Notes: generated by a model not told the origin, from the sequence alone. A stretch of DNA of 64,000 nt from Paenibacillus ehimensis NBRC 15659 (GCF_004000785.1 NZ_BILX01000006.1:109478-173477), one strand, 5' to 3'; shown: positions 8,187 through 16,747, counted from the stretch's first letter. Translations and numbers: made by a program.

Positions 8187-9263
8187 TTAGGCCGGAACGA
8201 CTTGAATCGAATGCTCGGGAAATTCGAGCGTCACGTGCTCCCCGGTCGGGAAGACCGAGCCTGCAACCGGATTATGCTGGGTGACCTGAAACGTTTTGCC
8301 GCCGAAATCGATCTCGTATTCCTGCGTTTGTCCCATAAAGACGCTTTTCGTAATGACCGCGTTGTTGTTTGCCGTCTTCGAGACGACGACGGATTCCGGC
8401 CGGACGACCAGCGCTACCTGCTGTCCCGCAGTAACTTCCGCATGGTTCGCTGCTACCATTATACCCATTGGCGTATCGATCTCCAAGCGGCCCCCGGCAA
8501 CCCGTGCCACCTTGCCTTCGACGAAGTTGGCCGAGCCGATAAAGTCGGCGACGAATTTCGTCTTCGGCCGTTGGTAAATTTCCTGCGGCGTACCGATCTG
8601 CTCGATCCGCCCTTTGTTCATAACGATGACGACATCGCTCATGTACATCGCCTCGCTCTGGTCGTGCGTGACATAGACCGCGGTAATGCCAAGCGTCCGC
8701 TGAATGCGGCGGATTTCGTCGCGCATGACGATGCGCAGCTTGGCGTCGAGATTGGACAGCGGCTCGTCGAACAGCAGCACGCTCGGCTCCATTACGAGCG
8801 CCCGGGCCAGCGCAACGCGCTGCTGCTGGCCGCCGGACATTTGGGAAGGCATGCGGTCCTTATACTCGTTCAGGTTCATAATTTCGAGGACGCGCGACAC
8901 TTTTTCCCGAATGACGGCTTGATCGAATTTTTTGATTTTAAGCCCGTAGGCGACATTGTCCCAAACGTTCAAATGCGGGAACAAAGCGTAGGACTGAAAC
9001 ACCATCGTACAATCCCGCTTATTCGGCGGAATATCGTTGACCGGCTGGTCCCCGAACAAAATTTCACCGGAAGTAATCTCTTCGAAGCCCGCAATCATGC
9101 GCAGCGTCGTCGTTTTGCCGCAGCCGGACGGACCGAGCAGCGTGGCGAATTGCCCCTCTTCGATGACCAGATTGACATCGGATACCGCATTGGACGGCTG
9201 CTTGGTGCCCAAGCCCGCATAAGCTTTCGTAACCTGTTTGAGCGTGACCGATTTGGCTGCCAA
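8187..9263 (-). CDS. ABC transporter ATP-binding protein, AfuC/PotA type
   Basis: Cytoplasmic ATPase of 358 residues powering the importer. Walker A is GPSGCGKTT (around residue 43), the Q-loop lies at FQSYALFPH, the ABC signature is MSGGQQQRVALARAL, Walker B is VLLFDEPLSNLDA and the H-loop is VTHDQSEA. The C-terminal 110 residues form a TOBE-like regulatory domain (ALVVRPESV). It lies 12 bp after the fused permease gene and 27 bp before binding protein copy 1, on one transcript. Full-length with all catalytic motifs intact. Confidence 0.93.
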   Translation of the reverse strand: MAAKSVTLKQVTKAYAGLGTKQPSNAVSDVNLVIEEGQFATLLGPSGCGKTTTLRMIAGFEEITSGEILFGDQPVNDIPPNKRDCTMVFQSYALFPHLNVWDNVAYGLKIKKFDQAVIREKVSRVLEIMNLNEYKDRMPSQMSGGQQQRVALARALVMEPSVLLFDEPLSNLDAKLRIVMRDEIRRIQRTLGITAVYVTHDQSEAMYMSDVVIVMNKGRIEQIGTPQEIYQRPKTKFVADFIGSANFVEGKVARVAGGRLEIDTPMGIMVAANHAEVTAGQQVALVVRPESVVVSKTANNNAVITKSVFMGQTQEYEIDFGGKTFQVTQHNPVAGSVFPTGEHVTLEFPEHSIQVVPA

Positions 9264-9275
9264 GTCGTTCTCCCC

Positions 9276-10952
9276 CTACATTAACGTTTTTTCTTTGCTG
9301 CCGCCGACGAAGCGAAGCAGCAGGTTAAGCAGCAGCAAGGCTGCGATCATGATCGCGATCAGAATCGTGCAGTACGCGCTGGCGACGCCAATCCGTCCGG
9401 ATTCCACCTGCGTGAGGATGGACGCCGTGATCAGGTTGTATTTGGCCGAGATGAGGAAAATGACGGCGCTCATCGCGGTCATGCTTTTGACAAAGCCGTA
9501 CACAAGGCCGCTATAAAAGGCCGGCTTGATGAGCGGCAGAACGACGGTGAAAAAGTTGCGCGCCTGCCCGGCCCCCAAGTTCGTCGCCGCCTCTTCGATC
9601 GACGGGTCGATCTGCTGCAAGGACGCGATCCCGGACCGGATGCCGACCGGAATGGCCCGCACGACGAAGGCGACGATAATGATCAGCGCCGTGCCCGTAA
9701 GCGCAAGCGGAGCCTGGTTGAATGCCAGAATGTACGAAATTCCGATGACCGTCCCCGGAATGGCGATGGACAGCATGCTGACGGATTCGAGCGCTTTTTT
9801 CCCGATGAACTGCTTGCGGACGACCAGGAAGGCGATGATCATGCCGAGCAGGCCGGCAATCGGCGTCGCGATGATCGACAGCAGCAGCGTGTCCTTCATC
9901 GATTTTTGACCCAGCGAGAACACGTACTTGTAATGATCCCACGTGAAGCTGTTGTTAATGCCCCACAGCTTGATGAACGAGCCGATCGGCACGAGCAGGT
10001 AGAACGCGATGACGATCACCGACAGCAGCATGCACAGCGCGAACAGCGCCTGGCGGGTTATTCCCTTCTCGATCAGACGGCGGCCGTGGGCAGGTTTGCC
10101 TGTAACGGTAACGTAGCTTTTTTTGCCGATCCAAAATTTTTGCAGCGCGTAAATCAGAAACGTGATGCTCATCAGCACCATCGCCAGCGCCGCGCCGGCT
10201 TGAATGTCGTAGCTGCCAACCGCCTGCAGGTAAATTTCACGGGCGACGGTCGTGTAATTGCCGCCGAGCGTCATCGGATTGCCGAAGTCGGCCAGCGATT
10301 GAACGAACACCAGCAGAAACGCATTCGCAATCCCCGGCATCGTCAGCGGCAGCGTGACGTTCAAGAATGTACGCAGCCGCCCGGCGCCCATGTTCATGCT
10401 CGCTTCCTCCAGCGACGGGCTGATCGAGCGGAGCAAGCCGGCCAGCACGAGGAAAGCAACCGGGAAGTACGTCAGCGTTTGGACGAGCACCAGGCCTTTG
10501 AGGCCGTAAATATTGGCGTTCTCCAAACCAAGCAAATGCTTGGAGACGAAGCCCTGTTTGCCGAACAGCAAAATCGCGGAGAGCGAAATGACGAACGGCG
10601 GAGAGATGACGGGCAGAATTGCGACGGCGTTAAACAGCTTTTTGAACGGAACCTTCACGTACGCGAACGTATAAGCGAACATATAGGCGATAGCCGTTGA
10701 CAGAACGGATACGATGACAGCGAGCAGCAAGGAGTTTTTCAATGCCTCGAAAAGCTGTCCGCCTGACAGAACGCCCACGTACGCGCTGAGCGAAACCGCT
10801 CCGTCCGGGTTGATAAAGCTGCTTTTTAAGATTTGATACAGCGGATAGACAATAAATACCGCCAGACACGCCATGACGAGCAGGATGCAGAGCAAAAGCA
10901 GCGGTTCCCGCGTCAGTCTGCGGAGCTCGCTTGCGGTACGGTTCCATGACAT
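9276..10952 (-). CDS. Fused-dimer ABC permease, AfuB/FbpB type
   Basis: Inner membrane permease of 558 residues containing two permease domains in one chain (about 20-280 and 300-550), each with about six membrane segments. Each has an EAA loop: EEASMNMGAGRLRTFLNVTLP in the first and EEAATNLGAGQARNFFTVVLP in the second (given by position near residues 180 and 455). Such fused permeases are the rule in Fe(III), phosphonate and hexose-phosphate importers with AfuA-like binding proteins. The ATG has AAAGGAG upstream with a long 14-base spacing. A 320-bp gap with an imperfect inverted repeat separates it from binding protein copy 2 upstream. Confidence 0.92.
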   Translation of the reverse strand: MSWNRTASELRRLTREPLLLLCILLVMACLAVFIVYPLYQILKSSFINPDGAVSLSAYVGVLSGGQLFEALKNSLLLAVIVSVLSTAIAYMFAYTFAYVKVPFKKLFNAVAILPVISPPFVISLSAILLFGKQGFVSKHLLGLENANIYGLKGLVLVQTLTYFPVAFLVLAGLLRSISPSLEEASMNMGAGRLRTFLNVTLPLTMPGIANAFLLVFVQSLADFGNPMTLGGNYTTVAREIYLQAVGSYDIQAGAALAMVLMSITFLIYALQKFWIGKKSYVTVTGKPAHGRRLIEKGITRQALFALCMLLSVIVIAFYLLVPIGSFIKLWGINNSFTWDHYKYVFSLGQKSMKDTLLLSIIATPIAGLLGMIIAFLVVRKQFIGKKALESVSMLSIAIPGTVIGISYILAFNQAPLALTGTALIIIVAFVVRAIPVGIRSGIASLQQIDPSIEEAATNLGAGQARNFFTVVLPLIKPAFYSGLVYGFVKSMTAMSAVIFLISAKYNLITASILTQVESGRIGVASAYCTILIAIMIAALLLLNLLLRFVGGSKEKTLM

Positions 10953-10980
10953 GGGCCACAGGCTCCTTTCTTAGGTGGGC

Positions 10981-11267
10981 CGGGACGGTCCTTGGATTTA
11001 CCCGGGCACGGGAAGATATGTTTAGATTTCTCTGCGAAAAAGTGGAGTATATCCCGTAGGAGTTTACGTCCGCCTTTGAAATCCGTGAAAATACCATGAA
11101 AGTCTAATCGAAATTTCGCGGATACATGGGGTCCCCGGAAAGTAATCGAATCTGCTTCAAAGGTTTCCTTCACTTTCTGGGGAGGAGGAGCGGCCGGAGG
11201 GACATACTCCACGGCATCGCCGAAAAGAATCTTGCATTTCCCCGCCCCAAATTCAAGGACAGTCCCG
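10981..11267. repeat. 287-bp imperfect inverted repeat between binding protein and permease genes
   Basis: Almost the whole gap folds back on itself. Outer arms 10981-10999 and 11249-11267 pair at 17 of 19 positions (CGGGACNGTCCTTGNATTT). Inner arms 11042-11055 and 11199-11212 pair at 13 of 14 (GTGGAGTAT-TCCC). CCTTTGAA at 11073 matches TTCAAAGG at 11156, and CGAAATTTCG sits at the centre. The right arm ends six bases past the binding protein gene's stop. It could be a non-coding mobile element (MITE-like) or an RNA structure that lowers permease expression relative to the binding protein. No clear target duplication is visible. Confidence 0.7.
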
Positions 11268-11272
11268 GGACA

Positions 11273-12349
11273 TTATTTCTTCACTTCGCTGTTCCACTTG
11301 TCGAGCAGACGCTTGCGCTCTTTGCCCGCTTCCGAAGGATCGTATTGGATCGGCTTGATATCGGACAGCTTGATCGCCTTCTCCGGCTCTTTCGCGTCCG
11401 GGTTCGTCAAGTTCTGGTAGCTGCCCGTGCGCTGCCCGACTTCCTGCGCGCTTGCGCCGAGCGACCAGTCGATGAATTTTTGCGCCAGCTCTTGGTTTTT
11501 CGTATTTTTGATGACCGCGACGGCGCCGGTTTCATAGCCCGTCCCATCCTTAGGGATGGTCAGCTCCAGCGTATCGAAGCCTTCCTCTTGGTACTTGATG
11601 ATGTCGTGCGCGAACAGTACGCCTACCGCCGCTTCGCCCATCCCGACCATACGCCCCGGAGCGGAACCGCTGGTCGTATACTGCTGAATTTGCGGGTGCA
11701 GCTTTTTCAGGTAATCGAACCCTTTGTCTTCCGAGCCTTTCACTTTCAATACCGTGTAGAGAGCGCTGTAGGCCGTGCCGGACGAAGCCGGGTTTGCCAT
11801 GACGATTTGCCCCTTATACGCGGGATTGAGCAGATCTTCCCACGTTTGCGGCGCCTGCAGGTTATGATCCTTCAGAAACTTCTTGTTCGACGCAAAGCCG
11901 AGGAAACCGACATAAATTCCGGTCCAATGACCGTTCGGGTCTTTATACTTGGCATCCACCTTCTCGGCGGCCGGCGATTTGTAAGGCGCGAGCAGCCCTT
12001 CGTTCATCGCGGCGACGAACGTGTCCGCCGGACCGCCGTACCAGATATCCGCCTGCGGGTTGTCTTTCTCCGCGCGGATTTTGGCGAGAATCTCGCCCCC
12101 GGACATACGGACCATGTCGGCTTGAATCCCGGTGTCTTTCGTGAACTGCTTCATCGCCTCGACAGCGTGGTCTTCCTGGAATCCGACGTATACGGTCAGC
12201 TTGCCCTTCGACTTGTCCGTTTTAGCCGCATCGCCTGCTGCCGGAGCAGGTGCAGCCCCGCCGGAAGCAGGCTTGTCGGCGCTGCCGCAGCCGGCAGCTA
12301 CGGATGCGGTCAAGATTACGGCGAGCGTAGCGGATAGTGCTTTTTTCAT
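11273..12349 (-). CDS. AfuA-type ABC substrate-binding lipoprotein (copy 2)
   Basis: Second binding lipoprotein of the importer, 358 residues. The signal peptide ends in an AAGC lipobox, followed by a Gly/Ala/Pro-rich linker. Mature motifs match copy 1 closely: LTVYVGFQEDHA, MSGGEILAKI, WYGGPADTF and ANPASSGTAY. I chose the ATG at 12349, with GGAG 11 bases upstream; a longer open frame to 12391 lacks a site and would spoil the signal peptide. It has its own upstream gap after the PTS terminator, so it may be transcribed separately and at a higher level than the permease. Substrate unknown, possibly a phosphorylated sugar. Confidence 0.88.
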   Translation of the reverse strand: MKKALSATLAVILTASVAAGCGSADKPASGGAAPAPAAGDAAKTDKSKGKLTVYVGFQEDHAVEAMKQFTKDTGIQADMVRMSGGEILAKIRAEKDNPQADIWYGGPADTFVAAMNEGLLAPYKSPAAEKVDAKYKDPNGHWTGIYVGFLGFASNKKFLKDHNLQAPQTWEDLLNPAYKGQIVMANPASSGTAYSALYTVLKVKGSEDKGFDYLKKLHPQIQQYTTSGSAPGRMVGMGEAAVGVLFAHDIIKYQEEGFDTLELTIPKDGTGYETGAVAVIKNTKNQELAQKFIDWSLGASAQEVGQRTGSYQNLTNPDAKEPEKAIKLSDIKPIQYDPSEAGKERKRLLDKWNSEVKK

Positions 12350-12392
12350 CTTTGTAACGACTCCCTTCGGTTGTTTGGATAGCTTTATCATA

Positions 12393-12408
12393 AGTGAAGC
12401 GTTTCCAA
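12393..12408 (-). promoter_or_regulatory. Weak cre-like (CcpA) site before binding protein copy 2
   Basis: TTGGAAACGCTTCACT on the minus strand keeps the AAACGCTT core of catabolite-responsive elements but misses several outer positions. It lies about 45-60 bp upstream of the start codon, near a TATGAT -10-like box. Suggestive only. Confidence 0.3.
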
Positions 12409-12439
12409 CCGGGAAGTTTAAGTCTTTGCCACATCAAAC

Positions 12440-12490
12440 GGCAAAAAATAAAACCCCCGGCCCATGACCACAAGATCATGAACCGGAGGC
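12440..12490 (-). terminator. Terminator of the PTS operon
   Basis: Downstream of the EIIC gene the minus strand forms a CCTCCGG…CCGGGGG stem with an inner ATGA/TCAT pairing, followed by TTTTATTTTTTG. This would separate the PTS genes from the ABC importer genes transcriptionally. Confidence 0.75.
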
Positions 12491-12511
12491 TCAAGCAGGA
12501 AGCGTCCCGTT

Positions 12512-13789
12512 TTAAGCGGCATCCAGGCCGAACAAGCGAAGCAAGCCGTTCAAAATCAGCCCCACGACAGCAAAGTCCGTATCCGCGAACGTCGCCCGGA
12601 CGAAGCCGAGGCTGGAGAGCAGCGGCAGCAAAAAGACCGGCAGCAGCGTAATGACGAAGCCGTGGCACAGCGCCGCGACGATCAGCCCTCTCCGGCCGCC
12701 GACCTGATACGCAATGACGCCGGAAGCGCCCCCCGAGAAAAAATGCGGGATGACGCCGGGGATGATGACCGTGTACTGGAAGGCCATGAGCGTGCCCATC
12801 GCGGCAAGCCCTCCGATAAAGCTGAGCAGGAAGCCGAGCGCCGCGGCAATCGGCGCGTACGTGAACAAAACCGGGCAATCCAGCGCCGGAATCGCTCCCG
12901 GCACGATTTTTTCGGCAATGCCGTTAAAGGCCGGGATAATCTCGGCCAGCATCATTCGCACGCCCGACAATATAACGAACACGCCGGCCGTAAACCAAAT
13001 CGCTTGTATAGCCGCGACGACCACGGGATGACGCCCGGAAAACATCTCGGACAGCGCCTCGGCCGGCACGAACAAGCTGGACAAGCCGAACAGCAGCAGC
13101 GTAAAGACGGCGATAACGACCATATGGTCCTGGAAAAACGGATAAATCCGTTTCAAGCCTTCCGGCATCGGCTTCTTTTCCTTCGTCCCGACCGCCTGCG
13201 CGATCAAGCCCGAGAGCACATAGCCCGCGCTGTTGAAATGCCCGATGGCAAACTCGCTGCCGCCGGTCGCTTGACGGACGTACCGCTGACTCACCGCCGG
13301 TCCGAACGACATGGCCAGCGCCAGGAACAGCCCGCCCCATCCGTAAAGCTGCCACGCCGGAAGATGGGCCGAATCGAGCAAAGCCGCCAGCATCGACGCC
13401 ATGAAGAGCATGTGATGGCCGGTAAGGAAAACGTACTTGAATGGCGTCCAGCGGGCAATGGCCAGATGAAGCGCCATACCGATCAGCATGATGACCGCGA
13501 TCTCACGGCCGTAGTTGATCTGAGCGAGTCCCGCAATCGTCTCGTTATGCGGCATAATGCCGATCATTTGCAGCCCGCGCTGCACGATGATCGATAGATT
13601 GGATAACGACGATCCGGCGGCGGAAGCTCCGATCTGCAGCAAAATATACCCGAGCATCGTTTTAATGGTGCCGCTGAGCAGCTTTTGCGGCGGAGCCTTC
13701 TGAAGCAGCAGTCCGATCAAGGCAACAACTCCGAGCAAAAAAGCCGGTTCGCCAAGCAGCCCTTTATTAATAATTTGCGACCAGTTCAT
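12512..13789 (-). CDS. PTS EIIC component, UlaA/SgaT type
   Basis: Membrane permease of 425 residues, related to the ascorbate EIIC family (UlaA). It carries about ten hydrophobic segments and the family-typical N-terminus with LGEPAFLLGVVALIGLLLQ. Known members carry L-ascorbate or, in less studied relatives, other sugars or polyols across the membrane while EIIB phosphorylates them. The ATG at 13789 overlaps the EIIB stop codon (ATGA), a coupling signal; frames extending further upstream would overlap EIIB and are rejected. It is the last gene of an HPr-regulator-EIIB-EIIC run and is followed by a terminator. No ascorbate catabolic genes (UlaG, D, E or F) are adjacent, so the substrate is open. 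Confidence 0.88.
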   Translation of the reverse strand: MNWSQIINKGLLGEPAFLLGVVALIGLLLQKAPPQKLLSGTIKTMLGYILLQIGASAAGSSLSNLSIIVQRGLQMIGIMPHNETIAGLAQINYGREIAVIMLIGMALHLAIARWTPFKYVFLTGHHMLFMASMLAALLDSAHLPAWQLYGWGGLFLALAMSFGPAVSQRYVRQATGGSEFAIGHFNSAGYVLSGLIAQAVGTKEKKPMPEGLKRIYPFFQDHMVVIAVFTLLLFGLSSLFVPAEALSEMFSGRHPVVVAAIQAIWFTAGVFVILSGVRMMLAEIIPAFNGIAEKIVPGAIPALDCPVLFTYAPIAAALGFLLSFIGGLAAMGTLMAFQYTVIIPGVIPHFFSGGASGVIAYQVGGRRGLIVAALCHGFVITLLPVFLLPLLSSLGFVRATFADTDFAVVGLILNGLLRLFGLDAA

Positions 13790-14109
13790 TCCCGCAATCC
13801 CTTCTCCCGTTCCCGCCAGGCCAGAAAACGCGGGCTCTCCATCAGCTTGGTCCGCAAATAATTCCGGTCCGTCATATTTTCCAGCGGTATCCATTCGGCT
13901 TGCTCCAGCAGCCGCGGAGGCAGAGAATCCGCGATATGGTGAGCGCCAACGATCAAGTCCGCGGCCGGACTTAAGCCGAGCGACGCGACATCCATGTGCT
14001 CGATATCGGCGCGGAGCCCCTGCTCCCGAAGCAGCGCTTCAAGATGGATCCGGATCATCAGACTGGTACCGAGGCCGCTTGTGCAGACCACGTTAATTTT
14101 CAGCGTCAA
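13786..14109 (-). CDS. PTS EIIB component, lactose/ascorbate type
   Basis: Cytoplasmic phosphocarrier of 107 residues. The phosphorylated cysteine is Cys9 in the loop VVCTSGLGTSLM, typical of the IIB fold of SgaB, GatB and CelB. It receives phosphate from an EIIA and passes it to the incoming sugar at EIIC. Its start overlaps the end of the regulator gene by 17 bp, and its stop overlaps the EIIC start, so the three are tightly coupled. The matching EIIA seems to be the C-terminal domain of the regulator rather than a free protein. Confidence 0.9.
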   Translation of the reverse strand: MTLKINVVCTSGLGTSLMIRIHLEALLREQGLRADIEHMDVASLGLSPAADLIVGAHHIADSLPPRLLEQAEWIPLENMTDRNYLRTKLMESPRFLAWREREKGLRE

Positions 14110-16201
14110 GCGTCCCGCCCTCCTTTGTCTTCAACCGATCCCATACGGCAGCCGCATCGTCGGCCCGTCTCAGAAATCCCATGAACGACGCATCGCCAAA
14201 CACGTCGAGCAGCGTGGATAACGCGGTCAAATGCGACGTCTTGTCCGCCGCAGCCAGCGTAACGAGCAGCCACACCGGCTGCCCCGACGGTCCGAGCGGC
14301 ACAGGCTCCGCCAGCGTGACCAAGCTGAATCCGGTGCCCCATACGCCGTCCTGCGGCGAAGCGTGCGGAAAGGCAATGCCTTCCCCGATGACAAAATGAT
14401 GCTTCTGCTCTCCAATCATGCGAAGCAGCTTTTCTTCGTACTGAAGTCCGATGATCCCCCGCTCGCGCAGCAGCCTGCTGCCGAGCCGCACCGCCTCTTC
14501 CCAGCCTTCGACCGTTTGCCCGGGCAGGATGGAGCCGGCGGGCAGCAGATCCGTCAGCCGCTGCAGCGCTTTATGGCCGGACACGCCTCCGCCCTGCAGC
14601 AGATGGATGAGGTCCTCCAGCAGCCGGTTCCGGTTGCGCACGTCGGCATGCCGCTCGACGATGCGGACGATCTCGCCGACCCGCTGCAGCGTATCGGCTT
14701 CCATCGGCCGCCCCAGCGCAGATACGCCGAGCAGACGTCCGATGCTGCTCTCGTCCTCGGGGCTCAGCAGCGGCGATACTTTGATCACCGGCACCGGAAG
14801 CGGAAGTTGAATCTCGATGGTCGATAAAACCGCGTCGATCTGCCCGAACGGCAGCTGCTTGAGCTCCTTGTATGCGAATCTCCCGGCAATCTCCAACACG
14901 GGAAACATCGACTCCAGCCTCCGCTGAAGAATCGCCGACGAGCCGAGACCGGAGCTGCACACGATCGCCACCCGTTTCCGGACCGCACTTACGGCATGCG
15001 CCAGTCCGCTGCTTAAATGCAAAGAGATGTAACCGATTTCATCCCGGTCAAAGCAAACTCCCTGCTCCTGCAGCACCCGGTTGACCACCTCTTGCGTCAC
15101 GTCGAGCAGCGAAGCATATTCCTGCTCCAGCTGCGGCAGCAGCGGATTCGCGCTCTGCAGCCCGAATTTGGCGCGGTACATCGCCGGCTTCAAATGGACG
15201 GACAGCCCGTGCACCACCTGTTCGGTACGCTGAAGCGGCCGGTTCAGCTCCTGCTCCACCTCCATAACGATCCGCTTGGCCAACTGGACGTAAACGGACT
15301 GCTCGGCCTTGGCATCCTGCGCTTTTTGCGCGCCCAGAATGTGCTGGGTAATATAGCCCGCCTCCTCCAAGGGAACCTCAAGCTGAAAATAGCGCTCCAT
15401 TTCCGGCAGCGCAAGCTGTCGGACGACCCGGAACTCCTCTGCTCCGCTCACTTCGCCGAACAGCTCGGGGTCCATTTGAATGCGGTGGTTGTTTTTCAGC
15501 CGCTCGACAGCCATAAGCAGGTGAAGCACAAGCGCGGAATACCCCGCATCCGTAAATTCGACGTTCAGCTTACGCTCCAGCATCCGCACGATGTCGAATA
15601 AAAACTGCGCGTCCTTCGGCGAGAACCAAGGATTCCACAGATTCGTTCCCCCCATCCGGTCTTCCCGGTCCCCAAGAACGACCCGAAGGACATTCTCGTC
15701 CGTAATCTCCAGCCGCAGCAGCTCGAGATAGGCCGATCTTTTTTTCCGTTCATCCCCCAGCACCCGAATCCATCCGCCCTCTCTGGCGAGCTTCAGGTCT
15801 TTGCCGCCCAGCAGCCTGGTCACTTCCGCCAAATCGCTCAGCAGCGTGCTTTTGCTGATCTTCAGCTCTTCCTGCAGCTCGTCCGTCCGCAGCTTGGACG
15901 ATTCGAGCAGCCGCTTGGCAAGCCAGCGGGACCGCCGCTCCGCATCGAGATGATCCGGCCGTTCTCTCAGCAGGCGCTCAAGCTTCTCCCGCCCGTCCTC
16001 GTCCACGATAAGCGCAATGCCGTGCTTGCGGTTGCGCTCGATCCCGATGCCATATCCGGCCAGCCAGTCTTCGATCTGCAGCAGATCGTGGCGGACCGTC
16101 CGCGCCGAAATGCCGTACTCCGATTGAAAGCGGTCCACAGGCACAAATCCGCGTTGTTCCAATAGTTCCGTCAATATGCTCTGCTGTCTTGCGGATAACA
16201 T
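14093..16201 (-). CDS. BglG/MtlR-family PRD regulator with EIIB- and EIIA-like domains
   Basis: Transcription regulator of 702 residues controlled by PTS phosphorylation. Visible in order: an N-terminal winged helix (about 5-60), an Mga-like helix-turn-helix (about 105-160), two PRD domains with conserved histidines (about 190-400), an EIIB-like domain with Cys in IVCSSGLGSS (about 418-505), and an EIIA domain with the active-site His in GIAFPHA (about 545-695). This is the MtlR/LicR layout, an activator of a neighbouring PTS operon. No separate EIIA gene is found nearby, so the C-terminal domain may also serve transport. GGAGG lies 7 bases before the start, 23 bp after the HPr gene. Confidence 0.92.
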   Translation of the reverse strand: MLSARQQSILTELLEQRGFVPVDRFQSEYGISARTVRHDLLQIEDWLAGYGIGIERNRKHGIALIVDEDGREKLERLLRERPDHLDAERRSRWLAKRLLESSKLRTDELQEELKISKSTLLSDLAEVTRLLGGKDLKLAREGGWIRVLGDERKKRSAYLELLRLEITDENVLRVVLGDREDRMGGTNLWNPWFSPKDAQFLFDIVRMLERKLNVEFTDAGYSALVLHLLMAVERLKNNHRIQMDPELFGEVSGAEEFRVVRQLALPEMERYFQLEVPLEEAGYITQHILGAQKAQDAKAEQSVYVQLAKRIVMEVEQELNRPLQRTEQVVHGLSVHLKPAMYRAKFGLQSANPLLPQLEQEYASLLDVTQEVVNRVLQEQGVCFDRDEIGYISLHLSSGLAHAVSAVRKRVAIVCSSGLGSSAILQRRLESMFPVLEIAGRFAYKELKQLPFGQIDAVLSTIEIQLPLPVPVIKVSPLLSPEDESSIGRLLGVSALGRPMEADTLQRVGEIVRIVERHADVRNRNRLLEDLIHLLQGGGVSGHKALQRLTDLLPAGSILPGQTVEGWEEAVRLGSRLLRERGIIGLQYEEKLLRMIGEQKHHFVIGEGIAFPHASPQDGVWGTGFSLVTLAEPVPLGPSGQPVWLLVTLAAADKTSHLTALSTLLDVFGDASFMGFLRRADDAAAVWDRLKTKEGGTLDAEN

Positions 16202-16224
16202 GTCTTTGCCTCCGTAGCCGTAAC

Positions 16225-16488
16225 TTAAGTGGAAAACGATCGCGAGGCCAAGCCCGCAAGAGCGGCAAGCGCCTCATGCTCGTCCGGTCCGCTGGCGCAC
16301 ACCTCAAGCTCCGCGCCGCTGGGAACGGCCAGCGCCATGAGCCCGAGCGCGCTTTTGCCATCGACCGTATTGCCCCGGAACGTCACGGTAATGTGACTTT
16401 GAAAGGTCTGCGCAAGGCTGACCCACCGCGAAACCGGTCTGGCGTGAAAGCCAAGGGGCACATTTACAGCAATCGTTAATCGCTCCAT
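16225..16488 (-). CDS. HPr-family phosphocarrier protein (PTS operon paralogue)
   Basis: Small phosphocarrier of 87 residues. His15 in GFHARPVS is the EI-phosphorylated residue, and Ser46 in DGKSALGLM matches the HPr-kinase site, so both regulatory residues of Gram-positive HPr are present. It heads the operon before the PRD regulator, EIIB and EIIC; general ptsH is normally next to ptsI, so this is probably a dedicated paralogue. GGGAGAG lies before the start. A TATAAT (minus strand, 16522-16527) about 35 bp upstream probably belongs to its promoter, with a poor -35 box. Confidence 0.9.
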   Translation of the reverse strand: MERLTIAVNVPLGFHARPVSRWVSLAQTFQSHITVTFRGNTVDGKSALGLMALAVPSGAELEVCASGPDEHEALAALAGLASRSFST

Positions 16489-16543
16489 CGTTTCTCTCCC
16501 ACACCCGTCATAATCGGAACTATTATATCATAGATTTTCTTGA

Positions 16544-16577
16544 TAAAAGAAAAAAGCCCGGTCAGCTGACCTGGGCT
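16544..16577 (-). terminator. Terminator overlapping the sda stop codon
   Basis: On the minus strand GAAGCCCAGGTCAGCTGACC pairs with GGGCTTTTTTC downstream; the AGCCC/GGGCT outer stem has an inner GGTCA/TGACC. The sda stop codon lies within the hairpin, and a T-rich tail follows. Confidence 0.82.
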
Positions 16578-16717
16578 TCACCTTCTTTGTAGAAGTCTAA
16601 GTTGATTTGTCTCCTCTTGATCTCGTCTAACAACAATTCGACAAAATCTTCCTCGAGTTTCAAATCGACGGCTTTGAAATAGGAGTCCACTAAAATCTCA
16701 TTACTGATCAGTTTCAT
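16562..16717 (-). CDS. sda: Sda, inhibitor of sporulation histidine kinases
   Basis: A 51-residue protein starting MKLISNEILVDSYFKAV, with VELLLDEIKRR in the second helix. This matches the known helical-hairpin Sda, which binds KinA-type kinases and delays sporulation when DNA replication is disturbed. The ATG at 16717 has AAGGTGAG 7 bases upstream. A TATAAT-containing promoter and a group of DnaA boxes lie just upstream, the arrangement known for DnaA-controlled sda in B. subtilis. Its terminator overlaps the stop codon and separates it from the HPr gene. Length is at the usual size for the family (46-52). Confidence 0.92.
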   Translation of the reverse strand: MKLISNEILVDSYFKAVDLKLEEDFVELLLDEIKRRQINLDFYKEGEAQVS

Positions 16718-16747
16718 GGGACAACTCACCTTATTCCGTAATGTAAA

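Noticed and set aside
10981..11267. Insertion sequence between binding protein and permease
   Set aside because: There is no transposase frame in the repeat, and no target duplication was visible at its edges.
12393..12408. Firm CcpA control of binding protein copy 2
   Set aside because: The cre-like site misses several conserved outer positions, so it is listed only at low confidence and no catabolite control is claimed.
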